A stretch of 64,000 bases of DNA from Gillisella terrae (lineage in GTDB: Bacteria; Pseudomonadota; Alphaproteobacteria; Rhizobiales; Rhizobiaceae). Of this stretch, positions 60,440-64,000 are shown piece after piece; positions within the stretch are counted from its first letter, which is position 1, and each line of letters begins with the position of its first letter. Position numbers and translations under genes: made by a program. Below the pieces are notes generated by a model. The model saw only the letters and a list, made by a program, of their open reading frames with translations. It was not told the origin of the DNA and ran no database searches. The DNA lies in the NCBI RefSeq assembly GCF_004801395.1, contig NZ_SSOA01000005.1, positions 124,001 to 188,000 on the forward strand, given 5' to 3'.

Positions 60440-60509
60440 GCCCCCCTTGAGGAGGGGCTTTTGAAGCTCAGAAACCTTTGCCTCGGATACTGTGGTTCGG
60501 ATAATTTCC

Positions 60510-60854
60510 TCAGAATTCGATCTCAAGTCCGCTTTCGCAGAAATCGAACTTGGTTGGCTCCGCTTCGCTGTCATCGGCAAAGACCGCCTTGACCCATTGC
60601 GTGCAATTCTCGCTATTCGTGCTTTGGTCCCATACGAGCTTCGTCGTCGCACCTGGTTTGATGCCGCGCCCGATATCAAAATAGCCCCATTTCCGCTTGT
60701 TCTCGGATACCAGGATTTTGGTGATGGTCGTATTGGTAGAGTTTGTAACCTTGAAAGAGTACTCTTCCGCATGGGCGGCGGTGAAGTTTAGGCCGCTGCA
60801 CATAAAGCTGAAGGAAATTGCGACAAGACTTGTGCGCACACCATTGAAAAACAT
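60510..60854 (-). CDS. Small secreted protein of unknown function
   Basis: The 114-residue protein has a signal peptide (SLVAISFSFMCSGLNFTAAHA, cleaved before EEYSF) and a mature part of about 80 residues with two cysteines (ENCTQWVK and DFCESGLE) that could form a disulfide. I chose the ATG at 60854 with GGGGATAT just upstream. I do not recognise a named family; the mature domain, with KVTNSTNTTITKILVSENKR, looks like a small beta-sandwich. It is alone, between the tandem repeats and an AT-rich gap. Confidence 0.7.
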   Translation of the reverse strand: MFFNGVRTSLVAISFSFMCSGLNFTAAHAEEYSFKVTNSTNTTITKILVSENKRKWGYFDIGRGIKPGATTKLVWDQSTNSENCTQWVKAVFADDSEAEPTKFDFCESGLEIEF

Positions 60855-60899
60855 AGATATCCCCCGATGATTCAAGTTTGCAGTGCTTATTGGCATTAT

Positions 60900-61140
60900 A
60901 CTTTGGATATGTCCATAGAGATGTTATGTGATTAAGACGATTTGGTGCCTTATTCACTGAGATATAGATATGATAAAATCATATTGTCATTTATATATGT
61001 GATTTAATCATATAGCATTTTTCATATGATTATTGAATGAATATTAATATTTTTATTAATTCTGAATCTATTTAAATATTTCGAATATCTCATGAGTTAA
61101 TTTCTATTTAATCAAGAAAATACTTCGTCAGACTCTCCGA
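60900..61140. other. AT-rich intergenic segment
   Basis: About 240 bp of strikingly AT-rich sequence with several ATATGAT/ATCATAT-like words (for example ATATGATAAAATCATAT near 60966). It holds no gene. The base composition differs sharply from its surroundings, suggesting a protein-binding region or foreign DNA. The following 150 bp before the hydratase gene also look non-coding. Confidence 0.6.
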
Positions 61141-61291
61141 GTATTTGTATTGCCGCTCTATTATGAGTGTTGTTATCAATCGACTTTTTCGTGGTAGGGG
61201 ATCTTTTGCAGCCGGATGGATTTCCGGTGGATCAATCAATGCAATGCTGTCATAGATTTGCTCCTGACCCGACTGGCCTGCTTGAGGAGAA

Positions 61292-62038
61292 ATGCCTGTG
61301 TCTGAAACCATTGCCCTGGATATTGCCAAAGCCCTCCAAACCAATGGTTTGATCGAGGCGGACCGCTTGAATGGCCTGAGTGTCGCCCAAGCTTTTGATG
61401 TGCAAAAGGCGGTGATGAGCCAGCTCAAGCAATCGGCCACGACCTTTAAAATAGCGCTCAGAAAAGATGGTACAGCTGTGGGTGCTCCGATCTTCAGCAA
61501 TCGCAGTGTCTCGAATAGTGAGGCCATTGCGATTTCCGATGCAGGCTATACCGGCATTGAGTTTGAACTTGCCGTCGTCTTGAAGAGCGACATCACCGCC
61601 TCCATGGCAGCCCATGGAGTAGACGGCATTTTGCCCGCCATTGAGCGCTTTATCTTTGGCTTTGAGATTTGTGCGACACGGTTTTCTGATCCGCAAGTGG
61701 CCGATGAAAACGCCCACTTGGCCGATAATATGTCCAACAGTGCATTTGTCGCGGGCAACGAAAACTGGGCTGGTGGTGTCGATATTGACGGAGCAGACCT
61801 GACGATCTCGGCCAATGGAGAGACGATATTTGCCGCTAAGGCAAAGCATCCCTTTGGCGGTGTCCTGGCGCCAATTCTTGCTTATGCCTTGGCGGATGAC
61901 GATAAAATCGGCTTGTTGAAGGCTGGCAATATTGTCACGACGGGTTCTCTGTGCGGTCTTTTAAAAGCATCGCTTCCGGCGACCTTTGAAGCAAGCGTGA
62001 ACGGGGCTTATAAATTGCGAGCCACACTCGATCGTTGA
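61292..62038 (+). CDS. 2-keto-4-pentenoate hydratase-family protein (FAH superfamily)
   Basis: The 248-residue protein matches the MhpD-like hydratase/decarboxylase branch of the FAH superfamily. Metal-binding acids are seen in GIEFELAVVL near residue 88 and FGFEICATRF near 123; GNIVTTGSLCGLLKA near 210 is the conserved C-terminal motif. It should hydrate a 2-keto-4-enoic acid from aromatic or sugar-acid breakdown. Ribosome-binding GAGGAG is very close to the ATG at 61292; a GTG six bases later (61298) has better spacing. No pathway partners adjoin it. Confidence 0.82.
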   Translation: MPVSETIALDIAKALQTNGLIEADRLNGLSVAQAFDVQKAVMSQLKQSATTFKIALRKDGTAVGAPIFSNRSVSNSEAIAISDAGYTGIEFELAVVLKSDITASMAAHGVDGILPAIERFIFGFEICATRFSDPQVADENAHLADNMSNSAFVAGNENWAGGVDIDGADLTISANGETIFAAKAKHPFGGVLAPILAYALADDDKIGLLKAGNIVTTGSLCGLLKASLPATFEASVNGAYKLRATLDR

Positions 62039-62067
62039 TCGTTTTATGGCAAATATTGCCAACGAAT

Positions 62068-62113
62068 TTGACAAATAATGCCATTCCTCGTTATTCTAAG
62101 GAGAATAACGAGG
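62068..62113 (+). promoter_or_regulatory. parDE promoter and autoregulatory operator
   Basis: TTGACA (62068-62073), an 18-bp spacer and TATTCT (62092-62097) form a good promoter. Over its -10 lies a perfect 12-bp inverted repeat, CCTCGTTATTCT-AAGG-AGAATAACGAGG (62086-62113), ending at the parD ribosome-binding site. This is how ParD-type antitoxins usually repress their own operon. Confidence 0.75.
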
Positions 62114-62122
62114 AGAATTGTC

Positions 62123-62368
62123 ATGGCGACGATGAATGTTTCACTGCCTGATCCCATGAAATTATGGGTTGAGCGTCAGGCGAGCGGCGGACGTTATAGC
62201 AATACCAGCGATTATGTCCGTGATTTGATCCGTAAAGATCAGGAACGGCAAAACGCAATTTCGACCTTGCAAGCGGCCATTACCGAAGGCGTGGAAAGTG
62301 GTGACGCCGAACCCTTTGACGCCAGTGCTTTCAAGTTGAAAATGCGCGAGCGTCATGTCGTCCGCTGA
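62123..62368 (+). CDS. parD: ParD-type antitoxin
   Basis: The 81-residue protein has an N-terminal ribbon-helix-helix (TMNVSLPDPMKLWVERQASG, NTSDYVRDLIRKDQERQ) and a disordered C-terminal half expected to wrap the toxin. AGGAGAAT precedes the ATG at 62123, and a palindromic operator lies just upstream. It overlaps the toxin gene by 14 bp. Confidence 0.9.
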   Translation: MATMNVSLPDPMKLWVERQASGGRYSNTSDYVRDLIRKDQERQNAISTLQAAITEGVESGDAEPFDASAFKLKMRERHVVR

Positions 62369-62675
62369 TCCGTTGCGCGTCCAGCTCTCGCCAAAAGCGC
62401 TGGAAGATCTTGAAGATATCTGGCGGTACACGGCTGAAACATGGTCGATAGAGCAGGCCGACACCTATGTGGATGCTCTATCCCACGTTTTTAATATCAT
62501 TGCTGCTATGCCCACAATGGCGCGCGAGCGGCTGGAGTTTGATCCTCCCGTGCGTATTCACGTTCATCAAAACCATTTGATTGTTTACACGGCTTACGAC
62601 GATCATATCAATGTGCTGCGTCTTCTGGGTGGCAAACAGGATTGGCGCGCGATCTTGCGTGCTGTCGCCGATTGA
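62355..62675 (+). CDS. parE: RelE/ParE-family toxin
   Basis: The 106-residue protein has the ParE/RelE pattern: LSPKALEDLEDIWRYTAETW near residue 11, ERLEFDPPVRIHVHQNHLIV then YTAYDDHINVLRLLGGKQDW. ParE toxins poison DNA gyrase; RelE relatives cut mRNA, and the sequence favours ParE. It is coupled to parD and ends eight bases before a family A repeat. Confidence 0.9.
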   Translation: MSSADPLRVQLSPKALEDLEDIWRYTAETWSIEQADTYVDALSHVFNIIAAMPTMARERLEFDPPVRIHVHQNHLIVYTAYDDHINVLRLLGGKQDWRAILRAVAD

Positions 62676-62682
62676 AAATACG

Positions 62683-62770
62683 ACAGCACCTTGCGCCATA
62701 TCTGGTGCCCGGCGCTGTCGAATTTTCAGGAAAACTGTGGAATCCGGTTTTCCAGAAAAAACAAAGGACT
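62683..62770. repeat. Diverged composite of family A and family B repeats
   Basis: GACAGCACCTTGCGCCATAT / CTGGTGCCCGGCGCTGTC is a family A hairpin with changes; AGGAAAACTGTGGAATCCGG then TTTTCCAGAAAAAACAAAG is reminiscent of family B. The composite is placed between parE and the converging regulator gene. Confidence 0.65.
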
Positions 62771-62785
62771 AGCGCCTGTGAGGCT

Positions 62786-63535
62786 TTAAATATAGGGTCG
62801 TTCCTGTCGTGAAAGAGGGTCCCACTTTGCCAGTTCGGCCAGGGCTTTGGGCCTCAGCACTTCACAGCCGCGATCACGCCAGCGGATGAACTGCAACGTA
62901 GCCAGCTTTTTCAGCGTCTTGTTGGTATGAACAATGGAAAGGCCAAGCGTATCGGCAACCATATTTTGGGTTACGGGTAGAAACGCGCTGCTTTCGCAGG
63001 CAATTCCTGCTCTCACGGCTCTATGATGCAGGAAGGCCATCAGATAGGCAGCACGCTCAAGGGCAGTGCGCCGCCCGACACTGAGAAGATGCTCGTCCAG
63101 AATGCTCTCTTCGCGTGATGCCAGCCATGTGATGTCAAAAGCGATACCGGGATGTTTCTCGAAAAGAGAAAACATGCGGCTGCGCTCAAAGACGCAAAGC
63201 CTCATGGGGGTGAGCGCATCGACGCTATGGTCCATGTGTTCCAACATTGCGCCCTGAAGGCCGATCATGTCGCCCGGCAGCACGTAATTGAGGATTTGGC
63301 GTCGCCCATCTTCCAGTGTTTTGTAGCGAAAACCCCAGCCCTCTAAAATCGTGTAGAGATGGGGGCTATGGGCACCCTCCTCTATAACAGTCATGCCCGG
63401 TTCGCAGCTTAATTCACCAGACTTGAACGAGGCGATAAAGTTCTCCTCATTGGTCGTGTGGGGCCGAAAAGCATTGATTGTCTTCAAGGGACAGCTTGAG
63501 CATTTTGTTGGCGAAGCGATGATGCGGGAATCCAT
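62786..63535 (-). CDS. Crp/Fnr-family transcriptional regulator
   Basis: The 249-residue protein has a CRP-type sensor (about residues 30-150) and a C-terminal winged helix (FLPVTQNMVADTLGLSIVHT, NKTLKKLATLQFIRW). Two cysteines at residues 12 and 15 (CSSCPL) recall Fnr, but a full four-cysteine cluster is not evident, so oxygen sensing through an iron-sulfur centre is doubtful. The cNMP-contacting arginine is also absent. Its target genes are unknown; the response-regulator-like gene starting at 63754 is divergent and close. Confidence 0.88.
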   Translation of the reverse strand: MDSRIIASPTKCSSCPLKTINAFRPHTTNEENFIASFKSGELSCEPGMTVIEEGAHSPHLYTILEGWGFRYKTLEDGRRQILNYVLPGDMIGLQGAMLEHMDHSVDALTPMRLCVFERSRMFSLFEKHPGIAFDITWLASREESILDEHLLSVGRRTALERAAYLMAFLHHRAVRAGIACESSAFLPVTQNMVADTLGLSIVHTNKTLKKLATLQFIRWRDRGCEVLRPKALAELAKWDPLSRQERPYI

Positions 63536-63753
63536 AAAATTTCTCCTTCGCGGGGCCGTATCCCTTATTAAAAATGAAAAAAGTGGGCATTTCGTTCCTT
63601 AAAAGCGCTTGGAACATGTCTTTTTTAAATGACAGTTGCGGCCGTGACTGATCTTTTCACGCCCTTGGAGAGCATTATTGAGCCTCCCCCACCCCGGACC
63701 GGCCCGGACCGGTTTGTCCGATGACACCGATCGGCGGCATAGGAGTAATATGT

Positions 63754-64000
63754 TTGAATGGGTTTGTTCCCCGCATTCTGATTGCGGACAATAACTATAT
63801 GATTGGTCTCGAAGCGCAGCGGATCCTCACGGAAACGCGGCCTTGTGCTGTTGAAATCTGCCGTCGCGATGATCTCGCGCAGGCGCTCGCCGCCTCATTT
63901 GATCTGGTTTTTGTCGATGCAGCTCCCACAGCGGCGGAGCAAGTAAGTCAGGCGGAAATTGTGCGTACCCACCGTGCGGGACTGGTGTTCATGCACACGG
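63754..64000 (+). CDS. Response-regulator receiver-like protein, N-terminal part
   Basis: Reading from a TTG at 63754 gives an open frame to the window end beginning LNGFVPRILIADNNYMIGLE. The start of the chain, ILIADNN, and the phospho-acceptor candidate in FDLVFVDAAP near residue 52 fit a CheY-like receiver, but one of the usual acidic-pocket residues is changed (ADN). AGGAG lies 8 bp before the TTG; the ATG at 63750 is in another frame and stops quickly. The gene continues beyond the window. Confidence 0.65.
   Translation, partial: MNGFVPRILIADNNYMIGLEAQRILTETRPCAVEICRRDDLAQALAASFDLVFVDAAPTAAEQVSQAEIVRTHRAGLVFMHT

Noticed and set aside
63690-63735. CCGGACCGG direct repeats before the last gene
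   Set aside because: Only two short copies are visible and they could be chance in GC-rich sequence; no function can be supported.

Overview
The gene content points to a Rhizobiaceae bacterium (Agrobacterium/Allorhizobium/Rhizobium clade). It carries a rhizobactin 1021-type siderophore operon, a RirA-like iron box, nikR-nikABCDE, a KdgR/GH105 pectin-oligosaccharide locus, and two families of dispersed palindromic intergenic repeats. I saw no rRNA, tRNA, replication genes or CRISPR, so the replicon cannot be named; the content is accessory in character.

Layout: 1-8.2 kb is a minus-strand siderophore operon (rhtX-rhbABCDE and the start of rhbF) behind an iron-box palindrome. 8.7-12.5 kb holds gabT-gabD and a divergent MerR/XRE/cupin regulator. 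12.6-18.3 kb holds a PhoX-type phosphatase, a ureohydrolase likely to release GABA or a related compound, and a 3-oxoacid CoA-transferase pair with a divergent PAS-LuxR regulator. 18.3-19.6 kb is a graveyard of three broken transposases.

19.9-43.3 kb is the most unusual part. Two Nif11-leader RiPP precursors with LDLVAGG cleavage motifs lie with a GNAT acyltransferase, and an AraC regulator follows. Next is an eight-gene, almost gapless minus-strand operon: TPR/outer-membrane barrel, FecR/TbpB-like barrel protein, CHASE2 adenylate cyclase, NHLP HlyD adaptor, NHLP C39-peptidase ABC protein, second NHLP ABC protein, cNMP-fold protein, DUF3307 membrane protein. Divergent from it is a second C39 ABC pair whose two ATPase halves are degenerate in complementary ways (Walker A in one, signature in the other), followed by a SulP transporter with a cNMP-binding tail. 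I read the region as a peptide maturation/export locus, possibly for acylated (selidamide-like) RiPPs, with its own cyclic-nucleotide wiring.

43.5-52.0 kb carries nickel uptake (nikR, nikABCDE) and an Fe/metal-chelate ABC system. 52.2-60.0 kb is an unsaturated rhamnogalacturonide uptake/degradation operon (GH105, sugar ABC transporter, Gfo/Idh/MocA oxidoreductase) facing a KdgR-like regulator across a good palindromic operator. 60-64 kb has a 191-bp tandem duplication, a small secreted protein, an AT-rich gap, a 2-keto-4-pentenoate hydratase-family enzyme, a ParDE toxin-antitoxin pair with its operator, a Crp/Fnr regulator and the start of a response-regulator-like gene.
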